64,000 nt of DNA from Dysidea avara (GCF_963678975.1 NC_089280.1:15017280-15081279), one strand, 5' to 3'. Shown: positions 13,201 through 24,890, numbered from the stretch's first letter. Numbers and translations: made by a program. The notes: generated by a model from the sequence alone, not told the origin.

Positions 13201-15574
13201 ATGCAATCACCCTGTAGAAGTTAATGGCCACATAGAACTGGATAGATGTGTACTACAAACCATGAAGGGTGGTCACTATGTGATTAGTAGGCAATAACAC
13301 GCATTTTCGTACAATTATTCCCTAATTGCACTCAAATGTGTGCGATTACCTATACTAATCGATTGCAGCCTTAATCATGATATGTAACAATCACAAAAGT
13401 TAGAATTAATCAATTAATTGGAAGTATAGTCCATTCACCTTATAATCTATAATTTTAGTATTGATGTCACCCTAGTGTATCAAAGGTAGCTTTAGTTGCA
13501 TAAATCACAAGCAAGAGTACATAATAATAGAGTAGGGAGGAGAGTGTCTAACTTTAGTGGATTTACCAAACTCACTGGCTCAGACCTTGCACAATCAACT
13601 ATAGCCACCAAAGGTGACAAATGGCTTGCTCTATGAAGGAGGTTGTAGCACTTCTACTACTTCAATTAGGAAATATCAACAGTCTTCTGTTCACTTAAAG
13701 GTATTGATTTATTTCTAAAAGTTTTATGGATTCAAGTAGGAGGGTTTGAGCACAGTGTGTTTGTATGGATTATATTGAGAGTTAGACACTCTCCTCCCTC
13801 TTCTATTATTATGTACTCTTGTCACAAGTAATTGTCTTTTTTAAAGACACACAGCCCAGAATAATATATAGAATGCAAATGGCAGTAATCAAAACTTGCA
13901 AATGCAATTGTAGTCACAATCCCACAGCCCCAGCTGGTTGTCATCATCTTCATGCAATGAAACCAACAAAGCATAGGCGGTGGAGACGGGGGGGCCATGG
14001 CCCCCCCACTTTTTTGGGACACTGTTTGCAAGAAAAGATCGAGATACTCTAATAGAACAGTCAGGATTTGGATACTCTAATAGAGCAGTCACAGTATTCA
14101 GAGAAGCAGTGTAGCAAATTACTTAGCTACATATGTGTAGTTATAAATAAGGAGATATAATTGGTGGAGAGCAGCTATTGTCAGCAGGCTGCGACCTTTT
14201 TTTTTTTTTTGGTCTTCAACTTACAGCTGGCCTGGCCCCCTCACTCTTTGGCCTGCTCCACCACCCCTGGCCTGCAACAAAGCCAGTAAGAGCTAGGTAT
14301 TAGACATCCTATACTGTAGGTTCAGCATTTGCATTACAATATTTATTCCACACAGAGCATGCGTATATAATCATGTTGACATACTCAATATATTATCATT
14401 TGGTAATTGTGCATCAGTTGTTTCTGCTGATTTTGACATGATGCATGCATTAATAACAGAAAGATTTTTTCATTACTGTGTAAGCATCACGGTACAGCAA
14501 TGTATTAATAATATCTATATAGCACATAAACTTAATGGTATTTTTTCAAGTAATTGTCTTGTCCCAAACATAATTCACAATGCATAAAGCTACACACAAG
14601 ACCACATGCAAGAGTATTTCAAGTGTACAGAGTAGGTATACCACCCATTAATTGTTTCTTGTTCAAAACCATGATACCTAATCAAATTAACTTAAAATTT
14701 CTAATTTTTGTTTGTTTACTTTTTTTGTAACATCACTATGACATGCTTATACCGCATCAAACGAAAGAATGGTGCCACACTTATTGCTTTTGTCTGAATG
14801 CATGCCCCAACTATTAATTACTGAAAAAGTGATGCAGTCATTACAATTTGTTTTCATGCAGCTATGTTCAGTTCGTTGCACACAGTACTATATGTACTAC
14901 AATAGTGAGTCTATACATTTGATATACAAGTAAACATAATTATGTGAAAGGCCAAAAACAAATGTGATCTGTCACTATCTTACCTAAAAAATGAATCTCT
15001 GTCAATAGCATGATACTTCGGATGTGTGATGGATGGATTACTAGTGATCACAACTGACTCCCTGAAGCCTAAATAAGCCTCACGATCCCACCACTCCTTA
15101 AGCTAAAGAAATACAATACAACACATGAATTACTGTCCACATTCTCCATCAAGATGTACAGTGTATGTAAAATTCAACTACATGCAGTTTTAATCTGTGA
15201 TGATGTGAATAATAAAAAAACACAATTGGGATGCATGAAATCCACTACAATTACGTGTACATGTAGTACACAAGATCTACATTACAAGAATCACTTACCC
15301 AACTATCATGAGTCTTAGCTCTCTCCTCCAATGCTTTTTGAAGTCTCTCCCCTTCTCCATTCTTTCTACCAAACTTTTCCACAACTTTAAGTGTCTTTTG
15401 ATATTCAATTTCATTGATAATTGGTTTGATTGCTCTCAAATATTTCTGCAATGACTGCTGAAGAGGAGGCACGGGTAGTCTGGGCAAAGAAGACTGACTT
15501 TTGAGCATGTCACCCTTTGGTCCTTGTGGGTGGTATGAAACAATAGTGTGCAAACGTGCTTGTCTTGTAGCCAT
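4217..15574 (-). CDS. carnitine O-acetyltransferase-like enzyme (gene A), 13 exons
   Basis: Carnitine acyltransferases move acyl groups between CoA and carnitine. Coding exons on the minus strand are 15574-15299, 15102-14984, 6636-6583, 6531-6372, 6311-6125, 5676-5483, 5429-5329, 5278-5147, 5097-4975, 4921-4786, 4734-4672, 4623-4495 and 4435-4217. All have GT-AG borders. They total 1893 bp, giving 630 aa. Family marks are LPRLPVPPLQQSL near the N-terminus, catalytic His345 (NIEHSAADG), ATYESAST/GRTDTIRG, GEAFDRHLLGLK (Arg524 for the carnitine carboxylate), the STS motif at 555-557 and VVPDGYGVCYNP. The C-terminus AKL is a PTS1 peroxisomal signal, and Arg and His near the N-terminus might add mitochondrial targeting. 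The ATG at 15574 is chosen because the first exon then has exactly the 276 bp of gene B, and a stop lies upstream in frame. Residues 358 (Ala) and 567 (Ser) sit where mammalian CrAT has the pocket-closing Asp356 and Met564. The third intron position (6637-14983) is swollen by transposons. Confidence 0.9.
6862..6960 (+). repeat. 5' LTR (99 bp)
   Basis: Starts TGTTAGGG, ends ATAACA, and contains a TG-rich run near 6911-6922. It differs from the 3' LTR by about eight substitutions and a 4-bp length change in the TG run. Confidence 0.88.
7001..11330 (+). pseudogene. gag-pol of short-LTR Gypsy element, many frameshifts
   Basis: A Gag-like block (7004-7468: ANWKVYKEAYNDF ... QQNETVDQYIIRLQHLAETC) is followed by frame-shifted segments with two zinc knuckles (CKHCGGKHEAARMKC and CRQCGKANHFHTIC, about 7650-7755). 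A protease motif CQLDTGATCNVM lies at about 7950. RT pieces include VLDANDGFQQVKL (about 8560) and IADDILVFG (about 8750). RNase H reads QCDASEKGLGATLL and HCDHRPLVPIFNKS (9190-9420). After the MITE, integrase pieces follow: HLSHQGPEACVRRARDVIFWPG and VITDNGPQFRAQLY (10230-10630). The tail RAGQVSKPPS (about 11290) is typical of K02A2.6-like Gypsy polyproteins. No frame is open throughout, so this copy is dead. Confidence 0.85.
9619..10053. mobile_element. hAT-type MITE nested in the Gypsy element
   Basis: The 435-bp element has inverted ends TAGGGCTGAGCGATACT and AGTATCGCTCAGCCCTA. It is flanked by a perfect 8-bp duplication GATGAGAC (9611-9618 and 10054-10061). Internal ATCGATAC/CGATA repeats extend the inverted symmetry. 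It has no coding capacity. The 8-bp duplication and the ends fit hAT. It entered the retrotransposon after that element had inserted. Confidence 0.9.
11478..11572 (+). repeat. 3' LTR (95 bp)
   Basis: Pairs with 6862-6960. Immediately followed by the AAAAC target duplication. Confidence 0.88.
11630..12190. repeat. dispersed repeat, copy 1 of a family also at 27725-28560
   Basis: Blocks shared with 27725-28560 in the same order include GGTGCCTTTTGGGGTTC, the CTCTAATA/ACAGTCAC motif pair (11959-12004), ACTAAACAAACT and AATGAAGTAGGGATC. The last part (12065-12190) is a diverged inverted repeat. A third fragment is at about 12415-12545. No ORF and no clear ends. Confidence 0.6.
12560..13358. repeat. 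large foldback element with about 340-bp arms
   Basis: The left arm (12560 to about 12900) and right arm (about 13020-13358) are near-perfect reverse complements. They start TTAGTATAGGTAATC and end GATTACCTATACTAA. Each arm carries the 18-mer TGCACTTAAAAGGCTTC three times, about 70 bp apart. The central 120 bp is not paired. There is no coding capacity. No target duplication could be fixed. Confidence 0.85.
13512..13821. mobile_element. MITE with about 42-bp inverted ends
   Basis: The ends CAAGAGTACATAATAATAG and CTATTATTATGTACTCTTG extend inward through GGGAGGAGAGTGTCTAAC. The 7-bp sequence TCACAAG flanks both sides (13505-13511 and 13822-13828). No ORF. Probably hAT-related from the duplication length. 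Confidence 0.8.
13972..14274. mobile_element. 303-bp MITE with 8-bp target duplication
   Basis: A perfect duplication CAACAAAG lies at 13964-13971 and 14275-14282. The ends are short and imperfect (CATAGGCGGTGGAG against CAGGCCAGGGGTGG). It contains a C/G palindrome near 13990-14005 and one tandem pair of the ACTCTAATAGAACAGTC motif (14045-14092). The duplication points to hAT. Confidence 0.75.
14275..14983. other. intron sequence of gene A, no feature seen
   Basis: AT-rich intron DNA between the MITE and the second coding exon of gene A. No ORF, repeat ends or splice-bounded open frame noticed. Confidence 0.5.
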
Positions 15575-15604
15575 CACACTTCTCACAACATCTTTTGACA
15601 CAAA

Positions 15605-16738
15605 CTACGTCAATATTAATACATGAAGTATATAAATAGTGTATTTAATTTTATCCAAGCGACAAAAAATAATTCATTAATATTTATCGCTTGGATCCCT
15701 ACCATATAGCAGGATAGCTGCAACATGTTTGAGTGTCAACATGCAGGCAATGGTCAAAAGCTAGCAACCATGGTACAGTACATTCATGCCACATGCACAC
15801 CACAGCTGTTTCTATGCTTACGTACTATGATCAATTGTTAACTATAGACTAATGGTAGAGTACTTTGAAGTGCCTAAAGCATGCTGGGCAGTTACATGCA
15901 CATATGTATAGTAGTACTGTATGCCAAAGTTTTTTCCACCAATTTTTTAGCAATCACATGACTGCATATAGCGAGTCAGACCAATCAGTCCTGCACAACT
16001 TGTCCTGCAATATTTCAAACCACTACCAAGAGATAAAAAAGAAGGCACAGTTCATCACTCTGTGAGGGATTCAACAAAATGCTGTGATATGCATGATCGC
16101 CTGCACTGCTGGATCTACATAGTCTCGTGCTATGCTGGATCACTGTATTAAAACTAACTAAACTTTGCACTCAACATTCATCATCATCGAATGACACTAG
16201 CATGTTGTACGTTTATATATAGATAGCACACTTATACTCCCCCTCAGCAATCTATCATATATGTTCGATGAGATAACACGTAAATTAAGAGGAAATATAT
16301 AGGGTGGATCGAGTCCCCATCCGCCAAAGTTTTTTTTTCTGCCAATTCTTCTATATTGTGTTTTTTCCAAACTGTTTTATCACCAAAGTTTTTTACTATA
16401 CGGTAATAACGATAATAATAATAGTACTGATTCACCATAATAAAGTCATTATTTTGTATTATGATCAGTGTTATGGGATTCTAACACGCATATTCCCTGC
16501 AAAAAGATGGCTGCTACAGGGTTACATGTACAACTTTTTGAGTAGGGTACGCACTAAAAATGTACTCACAAACAAAGGATTTATTCATAATGATGATAAA
16601 ACCAGGTCGCATGAGCATACATGTAGCAACAATTTACTAAAGCACCAGTAAAAAGTATTTTATAAAATGAGGTTCTTTTACATGTCCATAACAAATATAC
16701 TGTAACAAGCATAAACTAGACAGATGCTAACAGCATCA
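15605..16738. other. upstream region of gene A, no gene seen
   Basis: This contains the 5' flank of gene A. The open frames are short and unlike protein. No TATA or initiator could be assigned with confidence. Confidence 0.5.
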
Positions 16739-17361
16739 TGGGGCGAGCTTGAGTGTATATTTTTGAAGTATTGATGGCAGTGAAAACTACTGAAACATTA
16801 TGGAGGAGAGTGTCTAAGAATCAATATAGCCTGTGCAAAATCACTATGTACACATCTGCAAAGCTTTTATTGATGGTATGATAAGTGTTGATAAGGTCAA
16901 GTCTTTGATCTGCTACTTTACCCACTTCTTTTCAAGTCATTGCAGTTCTACGACACCGCATATAGCTATTCACGGTTTCTATGCCTTCTCCTTTCTGTCT
17001 CTTCAGGAGTTTCTGCATCCATTCTGAGCCTGTACTGCTCCCTCCTACATCTAAGACGTTCCTCCATATCCATTCAATAGTTACACGTGGCCAGACATCA
17101 CTCACATGGCATAACAGTAATCTACACCAATAACTCTCGTAATATGAACCATTACACATACCAAATATGGCTAAGCAGTAATCTACGCGGTAAATCCTCC
17201 GTGGAATGGACGATTACACGCACTTGTATGGACTATGCACACCGTATAAGGAGAATGGTCTGAAAGCACGTGTAAGGTATCCGCTTTATATCGTAATTTA
17301 TTGTAAACGTGTCCATTACACCGCTGACTCCCTAGTGTGGGGCTTGCTCAGGCTCGCCCCA
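16739..17361 (-). mobile_element. MITE copy 1, TGGGGCGAGC ends
   Basis: The inverted ends are TGGGGCGAGCTTGAG and CTCAGGCTCGCCCCA. A related copy in the opposite orientation lies at 33399-34262. The shared flank GACAGATGCTAACAGCATCA suggests the true element may extend a little beyond the marked ends. The interior has short repeated ATTACAC/GTAATC blocks and no ORF. Confidence 0.65.
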
Positions 17362-17748
17362 ATAAGGATATAAATGGTGATTTAATAATTGTTGTAACTC
17401 TTCGTAGGAATTAAGTCAGTGACCGCCATATGCATCCATTGTCATTACCGTATGTCTAGTTCTCCTAGACATTTGTACCTGTGAAATTCACACCATCATG
17501 AATATAAATATCCTCCATCGGCATTTTCTACAGGATCCATTGGGCTCACATGAATTTGACACAGTGAAATATTTCCTAGTACATATGCATGTGTACTCCT
17601 CTTGTCCCTCTAGTCTGGCACAGCTGACCCTTTTTTATCTAGCACTCAAGACTTGTACCTAGGAATGCATAATTTTCCCCTGCGGCTCCCAATAACAATC
17701 ATAATAAGATCACAAGTACTGAACAGCAGTGGTGCTTTGTCAATTTAA

Positions 17749-19308
17749 TCTACTATATAAAGCAGAAAAGCTGTCTGTCTGTCTGTCCGTGATCCAGCTA
17801 ACTCCCGAACAGTTGCACTGATTGACCTTGGATTTACTGCATATTAATCGCTATCAAGCTGGCACTAAGGAGTTCATTAATAGGAATTTCTAGCATGTCC
17901 CATTCACTGTACAGCGTAGATAAATTGCCATTACCGCAAGTTCATAAATAGGTTTTATGAGCATAGCTACTTCCCACTACATGGAATGGCTATTGCAGCC
18001 CTAAGCTGTTGATCTACATTATAATGAACACCCCTTGGTGGTAGTTACATGGCGATTTCTACCGCTAGGATTTCACTATGGTAAAGAAATCTTCAAAGTT
18101 TTCTGACACGTGCCACACCCACATTACGTCTGTATTTAACTTCAAGCTCTACAAACCTATTCAATCTCTACCCCAAATTGTATATCCTATGATGGAAATC
18201 ATGCGTACAACTAATGAACTTACCTTACAATCCAGCAAGAAAGCAAACAGATAGGAAAATTGAAGTATAATATAATGTGATTACGGAAACACGCTTACTT
18301 TGCAAGTCTGTTGCTATGTCAGCAGTGATGACGTCAGACGCAGGTGACGTGTTTAACTATTCTAAACAATGCGCTATGAAGGAAAACGAGTTTCTGTGTT
18401 TACAGAATGGTAAATAGGTGGATCACAGCAAAGTAGAAGAGTAACAATGAGACATCTCAGCCAAAGTCGTGACTGAGGAAGCTTCAGTTACACGGAATAT
18501 GAAATCGGGTGAAGGATAACAACAGCGCAGGCCAGGATAGGAATACAGCTTTGAATGAACCAAAGACTGAAGGAACAGAATGTAACTGCATAAATTGATA
18601 GTATAATATGCTCTTACGAGGCTAGGATGACTGGAACTATGCATGCCAGAACTTACAAACTTCATAGTTGGTTAGATGGAATTTCAAAGCCAATGGTTCG
18701 CACATGGGCACAGCAGAATATGAACTCTGAAGAAGGGAAAGAATAGCACAGTGCAGGGATAGAAACATAGCTTTGAGTGTGCGGCCAAAGTCAAATGAAT
18801 ACATTGTAACTTTGAATATTAACAAGTTGCTACACCTGTACTTGGAGTGATAGAGACTAGGAGCAAGGAGAACTAGCATTCATACATGGCACATGTACAG
18901 TAGATATATAACAGTGAAAGCAACAGATATTTGCAGGTCTGCACATTGAGCTGAATCACATGATCAGCATAGCAACTTTAATTCAACTTCACTGTGTATT
19001 CAACTGTTATGCACAAACTAACTCCATATGTTACATAAGTGCACTTGCAGTTTGTTTTTAGTTGCGAATACAGATGCATGTGAGTGTGTCAATGTACAAA
19101 GGAGTATACATAAACTTGCAATTGTCTCAATTAGCGCGTACAGTTGGTGGGCTAAATGGATCACAAACATGGCCACTGGAGTATATTTAGCTGTTGCAGC
19201 AATACATGTGTAACAACACAATACCCATCACCTGCATGAAGGACAGGCACAATATTATTATATCAATCACTTGGTTCAACGTGCACAAAGGGCAGGTACC
19301 GCTGCTAG
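17749..19308 (+). mobile_element. non-autonomous Helitron
   Basis: The 5' end is TCTACTATATAAAGCAGAAA followed by a CTGT/CTGTC run. The 3' end is GGTACCGCTGCTAG. The element sits between A (17748) and T (19309) with no target duplication, as Helitrons do. These termini match a 5'/3' pair common in invertebrate Helitrons (from memory). The usual 3' hairpin is degraded here (GTGCACAAAGGGCAGG). No Rep/helicase sequence is present in the 1560 bp. Confidence 0.75.
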
Positions 19309-19523
19309 TACTTAATAAGTTGTGGCTATTGTGATATAAGGTTCCATAGTGTCATGATTATTGTGGTATTAAAACTTTCATATCATGGCACAACTACTGT
19401 GTAGACGATATTTCCAGGGAAGGCGAATGTTAAATAGAAAATCAATGTTTACCCACCCCGATACTAAAAGAATTTGCACAGCTTATGTTTCAACACTGTA
19501 GTTTACTCGTCATGCTGCAACAG

Positions 19524-19891
19524 TGTACTTAATTGCAATCTGATTGGACGCACCATTCAATAATAGTGGCACAAGTCCTTTATGCCACCATTTTGTGGAT
19601 CATTTTCGGGGCACTTTATAATACAAGCACGTAAAAAGGGTCATCAAAAATGTACTTAATTGCGATCTGATTGGACGCACCATTCAATAATAGTGGCACA
19701 AGTCCTTTATGCCACCATTATGTGGATCATTTTCGGGGCACTTTATAATATAAGCACGTAAAAAGGGTCATCAAAAATGTACTTAATTGCGATCTGATTG
19801 GACGCACCATTCAATAACAATGACACAAGTCCTTTATGCCACCGTTACGTGGACCCTTTTTGGGGCACTTTATAAGCATGTAAAAAGGGTC
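19524..19891 (+). repeat. 127-bp tandem repeat, about 2.9 copies
   Basis: Units start at TGTACTTAATTGC at 19524, 19651 and 19778. Copies 1 and 2 are almost identical; copy 3 is more diverged and slightly shorter. Each unit contains GATTGGACGCACCATTCAAT and GGGGCACTTTATAA. Confidence 0.92.
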
Positions 19892-20209
19892 GTCTGCACC
19901 AGACTGTTCCTCTGGACTTAGCACATGTACAATTGCCAAGTAGGCTGTGCCTAGAGTCATGATAGATACAAGAATAAAAAATTTTGACTATTACACTAGT
20001 ACTACACACTAACCCTACATTCTTAGTTTGTACCTTATATATGTCATTCATGAAGAAGCCTATATAATGCCAGTAAAGAAGAAACCAAACTTGAACGCTG
20101 ACCCTAGCCCTAACTCTAAAGTACAAGACACATCACCCTAAAGTCGAATGCTCAGGGCATAATACTAGGCGCATATCCTAAAGTCAAATACTTGGGACAT
20201 ACTACTATA

Positions 20210-20652
20210 GAGGGAATGCACGCGTGATGCATTATGACTTATTTTCGTAAAATGCTTAACAACCGTTGCTTGTCAGACATTTGTGAGGTAAGCGAGTGAA
20301 GGCTACGACCATTCTCAATGGTTCAGTGTAGAACGGAATACGTTCGCTAGGTTAGTCACTTGTATAACTAGGATAGCCGTCGTAAAAATCGTACAAAGTG
20401 TTAATGTTCACGACTAATTGACAAAAATTTGATATTACACTTGTCCAACTTATTGCTAGTATTTAATGTTTGTTTCTAACATTATCCTAGCTTTTGACAG
20501 AGATTCTCTTACTTGGTAAAGCGTGGTGACCAAGTAAGTGTATTTGCCCCAATGCGTACCATTGAAAAGTAAACCTCACAAATGTCAGACTAGCAATGGT
20601 TGCTAGGCATTTTTATAATTCGCGCCACAATACTTTTCGCGTGCAAACCCTC
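20210..20652. mobile_element. 443-bp MITE with long inverted ends and TATA flanks
   Basis: The ends GAGGGAATGCACGCG and CGCGTGCAAACCCTC extend imperfectly inward for about 75 bp, including TCAGACATTTGTGAGG and its complement. TATA flanks both sides (20206-20209 and 20653-20656), so the target duplication is TA or TATA. The flanking AAAGTCGAATGCTC and AAAGTTGAATACTC blocks belong to an older repeat. Confidence 0.75.
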
Positions 20653-20751
20653 TATATAGGCATGTGTCCTAAAGTTGAATACTCGGGGCATACTGGACGC
20701 ATGCCAACCCTATCTCATGTCAAACTCAACAAAAACTTACCTTCATACAAC

Positions 20752-20836
20752 TAGGGTGTGAATTACTGGGTGACTGCGCCATGACATGAGCAGCAAAATG
20801 TGCCGCGACTCTAGGCACAGCATTAAAAATAACCAA
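20752..20836 (-). other. candidate 5' exon with strong splice donor
   Basis: On the minus strand an open frame ending at CTAGTTGTATGAAG|GTAAGTTT reads ...FAAHVMAQSPSNSHPSCMK. The donor is excellent, but no partner exon was found downstream and no protein family is recognised. Confidence 0.18.
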
Positions 20837-21563
20837 GTGCTTAAAAAGTGGTGTATTATAATTAACAAAAATAGTTAAAGTGCCTACCTTTAGTGTTGCC
20901 AAGTGTAAAATAGTCCTAGCCTCTCAAGTAACCATGTGATCCATAACCACAGGTTGTAACCGAACGTAAAAAGAACCTCAAAAAGAACACTAGTACTACA
21001 TACTTCGCTACATACTGCGAGAACATACCGTGTTCAGTATGCTAATTAAGAGCTTAAAACATTGAGGAGTCCAAGTAACAGTACCGCAAAAGCCACCTAT
21101 GTATTATTTGCTGGCCACGGTACACTTGCATGATGAACTAAGAAAACGGCTGTCACTGGCTACGAAATCAATGCTCAATGCAGACAATCACGTTAATCAC
21201 AAACGAGGCGAAACCCACAATCAAAACGTTATGCATTAAACGATACATGATGATACCTTGAATAACTTGCGACTCATACTTCATAATCAGTAATACAGAA
21301 CCCAAGAGAATGATTGGATCCACGAACGTACACTCCAGCTGGATGGTGGGATACAATGCGTATCACGTGGTTTTCACGTGAGCAATGCTAAAAAGCCTGT
21401 ACAAGGTGGTCCACAGAGTCCACACGTATCATACAGACATACACACATACAGATGTAAAACAAACAACAATGAGTAGTTGGCTGTCTGCCATTCGTAGTC
21501 ATGCCATTCAGTGACCACCATTACAAGACTTATATTAGTGCCATCTACCAAAGGGTACAATGT

Positions 21564-21720
21564 AGGGCTGCACCGATTCTAGTATCGGTATCGGTATCGG
21601 GCCGATACTACTGTTTTCATGAAGTATCGGAATCGGCCATTATATTGTTGCAGATACCGATTCTTATCACGTGTGTAAATAAAATAACGTTTGTTTGTAC
21701 TTGCTCATTTTACTAGTACA
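21564..21720 (+). repeat. left end fragment of a hAT-like MITE
   Basis: AGGGCTGCACCGATTC followed by TATCGGTATCGGTATCGG resembles the ends of the MITEs at 9619 and 48399. No matching right end or duplication was found, so it is a fragment. Confidence 0.5.
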
Positions 21721-24229
21721 GTGGACGCCTAAAAGCATCAAGTATAACACTAATAGCTACGTAACTCAGGGAACTCCCAGCAAAATTACTGATCAATGCT
21801 GAAACCTACGTGGGAAAACGCTTTACTGAGAAAAAGATCGATATACTCTAATAGAACAGTCAATAACTCTAATAGAGCATGTTAAAATCTCAATGTAAGA
21901 GAATCTTTGATTTAGCAGCGGCAATTTCAATATCCTCTTCTAGGAGAATATTTATGGCGAAGAGCTGCCAAGAATGGTGTGTGGACTTTTGAACATTATG
22001 TTGGCAAGACATTTTTCATTATTAATTGTGTGTGTGTTTTGTTTTTTGTTAATTGTACTCCTTGCCATGCCCACCTGTGGGGCTTTTTATGCCCTATTTT
22101 TGTGGTAGCATGTGTCCGAGGACATTTGATTGTAATTGTTTGTGTCATCAATAATACTGATGGTTCTTCTCTCATCACTGTTTCAGTATTAGAATGTTTA
22201 GCTAGTGTTTTTGTAAGCACCATTATGATATTATCTACACTTCTCCAGAAAAATACTGGAATATCCACTGGTTTGCATTTCAGTGACTTCCTTCTTTGTG
22301 AATCTTGATTGGCTACTTCATTATAAACATGAACCATACTGAAAATGTGTACAAGAATACCATGAAATGCACTATGTAATAAATGTGTGCACTATGAAGT
22401 AACTACTTTAAGGTACTTGGTATCGGTTCTTGTACTAGCAGTGTGTTGCCATCCCATGGGATGTACATATAGTCGATTAAATAGCTAGGCTAGCTACTGA
22501 GACAATTTTATTCTTTTTGTCTTGCCAGGGCTCCAGTTTTTAATAACTTGGTAACCCTGTGACTAGACTCCTGACCCCCTGTAATTAAATTATTGTACTA
22601 CGTTATCATCATCATCATTTAAAGTCTTACTGTACAAAATCTGCATAAAAATTCCAAACACCAACTATGACTTCCTATCATTGTAAGTAACAGTGTAGCT
22701 GAAATTATTTCAACTAGCTAAGCAGTAGCTCAGATCTATAGCTAATTGATTTGATTTTTTGTTCAAACTCGTGACATTTGGCTTAGCCATATATTCTTCC
22801 ATGCCAGAGTAGCTAGAAAAACACACAAAAAAATGACAAAAAGCAAATAATTATTCACACACATTATCTATTATAAACCAGGTAGTAAGAGTCAGGGGGC
22901 ACGTTACCGGCTAATTCCTATGGCTTTACTTACAAAATGATGGTTTTCATTAATCTCTGCTGCCTTTCTACTCCCTTTTGAATCAGATGTGTTTGTGGTA
23001 CGTACTTAAAAATCATCATCTCCAATTAGAAGTACTGACATTAAGACCAATTAGAAGTAGACATTAAGACTTGGTTGAGTGTTTTAGACCAAAAGTATGG
23101 GAATCACCAATTTTGCATCTAGTCTTTCACTTTTAGTTCTGTTTCTTACACTTTGTCCTCTTCTACTTAAGTATATTTGTAACAAAAGCATAGAAGTAAA
23201 ATTTAAAGTATTCGTTCAAATAAGTTATTGAATTATCTAAGCTTCCCTGAAACAGTAATCTCCTCTTTTAAAACTATAGTAGTCATACCTAAAATTCTGT
23301 TTTCATACCTTATTTTTGGGAAGTTTCCAATTAGCTGTAGGAGAAGAATCAATTTTAGTGTAAAAATTAGTGTTTTGTAACCACTTGTACATTCTTTGGA
23401 GAATTTCACTCAGATTTACACTAAGCTGAGTTCAATGTCTCAACTAAAATGTTATTTGTCAGGCACAGGGAACTGCAGTACCTGTGTTAGCTTTACAACT
23501 TTAAATAATTTTATTCATGGAAGGCATAGTACATAGTTGCTTGCCCCCTAATTAATGAGACTAAATCCCCATGCTTGCGGAGCACTTTAATGGCAATTAT
23601 TTCACCAGCAAGTGGTAATATGTTGGAAATATTGCCATGTTCTAACCAGGTGACAATGAAGACTGTTAGCAAAGCAAAACATCTAGTATTATGATTCTAA
23701 CCATTATTGGAGGCTGCAGTTGCAAACACTGGAAACTAGTGATGGTGAACTACAGATCTTGATTTCTTCAGATATGTATGTGTTAGGCCAACCAAGCTGT
23801 TCATGTGGCAGAATCATGGTCAAACTTTTTTAAAGAGATGAAACCACCCTCGCTGCCCTATTCTGTATTATACTCTAAGTGGCCAACTTGTCGATTGAGA
23901 AGAGGGGGTCCCCACACTGGTAGAGCATACCTGATATGCAGTAAAATCAAATACTTCATCAACAATTATTAAAGAAGTAGATTTTTGTGATTGCACCCAA
24001 TGAGATATAAATAGTAAGAACACTTGTGACACACACTGAGTATTCTACTGAACAGTCAACTAATGGTATTGCTGTGTGATAGCTTTTTATGGGGCTGTTC
24101 ATCATGATATCAGGAGGATATAATTATTGACTTCTTTTTGTTGTGCTTGGATGTCACTTTCTACCCGGCTGCAGTTTAAAGGAAGCCATCTTTTCTCCAC
24201 CACACTTTTTCATCACGGACAAGGCCATA
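21721..24229. other. intergenic, no gene seen
   Basis: One tandem pair of the ACTCTAATAGA motif lies at 21846-21883. Otherwise there are only short non-protein-like open frames. No splice-bounded exon or repeat end could be supported. Confidence 0.45.
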
Positions 24230-24234
24230 CAGCC

Positions 24235-24744
24235 CAGTGGCGGATCCAAGGTGAGGCACGCCCCCCCCCCCCCCCAAAAAAAACAACAATAAAGCAAGAT
24301 CGAGATACTCTAATAGAGCAGTCAGTCAAATACTCTAATAGAACAGTCACCACACAAAATACTATTAATCCTCCATAGTTGCTAGGTATGAAAACTAGCA
24401 TCTGCAACACCATCTAATGCATGGAAACATTTAGCCTGCTAAGAATATTTTGTAAATGAAATGCACATGGTCTTGTGTATGCCATATAATATTATTCTTT
24501 AGTTAGGTAGCTGAACTACTCATGACTGTCACTTATCCACAACTCTTAATCCACTTAGAAAGCAATATGATTAAGATATTTGAATATAGAAAACCACTTT
24601 GTACATTTAATTTTCAGTCCTGAAGCATATGACATATATAGCTTTAGCTTCTGGGGGGCACAGCCCCCCCAGACCTCCTGCTCCACTATCCATATACCTG
24701 CTACCCTGGTGCACCCCCCTTTCCAAACCCTGGATCCATCCCTG
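24235..24744. mobile_element. 510-bp MITE with 5-bp duplication (hAT5-like family, copy 1)
   Basis: The left end is CAGTGGCGGATCCAAGG and the right end CCCTGGATCCATCCCTG. A perfect 5-bp duplication CAGCC flanks it (24230-24234, 24745-24749). It contains a poly-C/poly-A tract, the ACTCTAATAGA motif pair (24304-24350) and a GGGGGGCACAGCCCCCC palindrome (24654-24670). No ORF. Confidence 0.8.
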
Positions 24745-24821
24745 CAGCCCTCCACTTCCATAACCCTACAAATTCTGCATGCCAGTCATAAAATGCAAAA
24801 ACACATTCAGCACATGTAGAA

Positions 24822-24827
24822 TTTATT
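24822..24827 (-). terminator. polyadenylation signal AATAAA of gene B
   Basis: AATAAA on the minus strand lies 64-69 nt downstream of the gene B stop codon, at a normal distance for a metazoan 3' end. Confidence 0.55.
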
Positions 24828-24890
24828 ATCTATAAAACATACATGCACATGTCACTACCAAAGCAGCTACACCATTGCACAAGTGAGGTT

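Noticed and set aside
19524..19891. CRISPR-like array
   Set aside because: Whole 127-bp units repeat with no distinct spacers, and this is a eukaryotic window with no cas genes.
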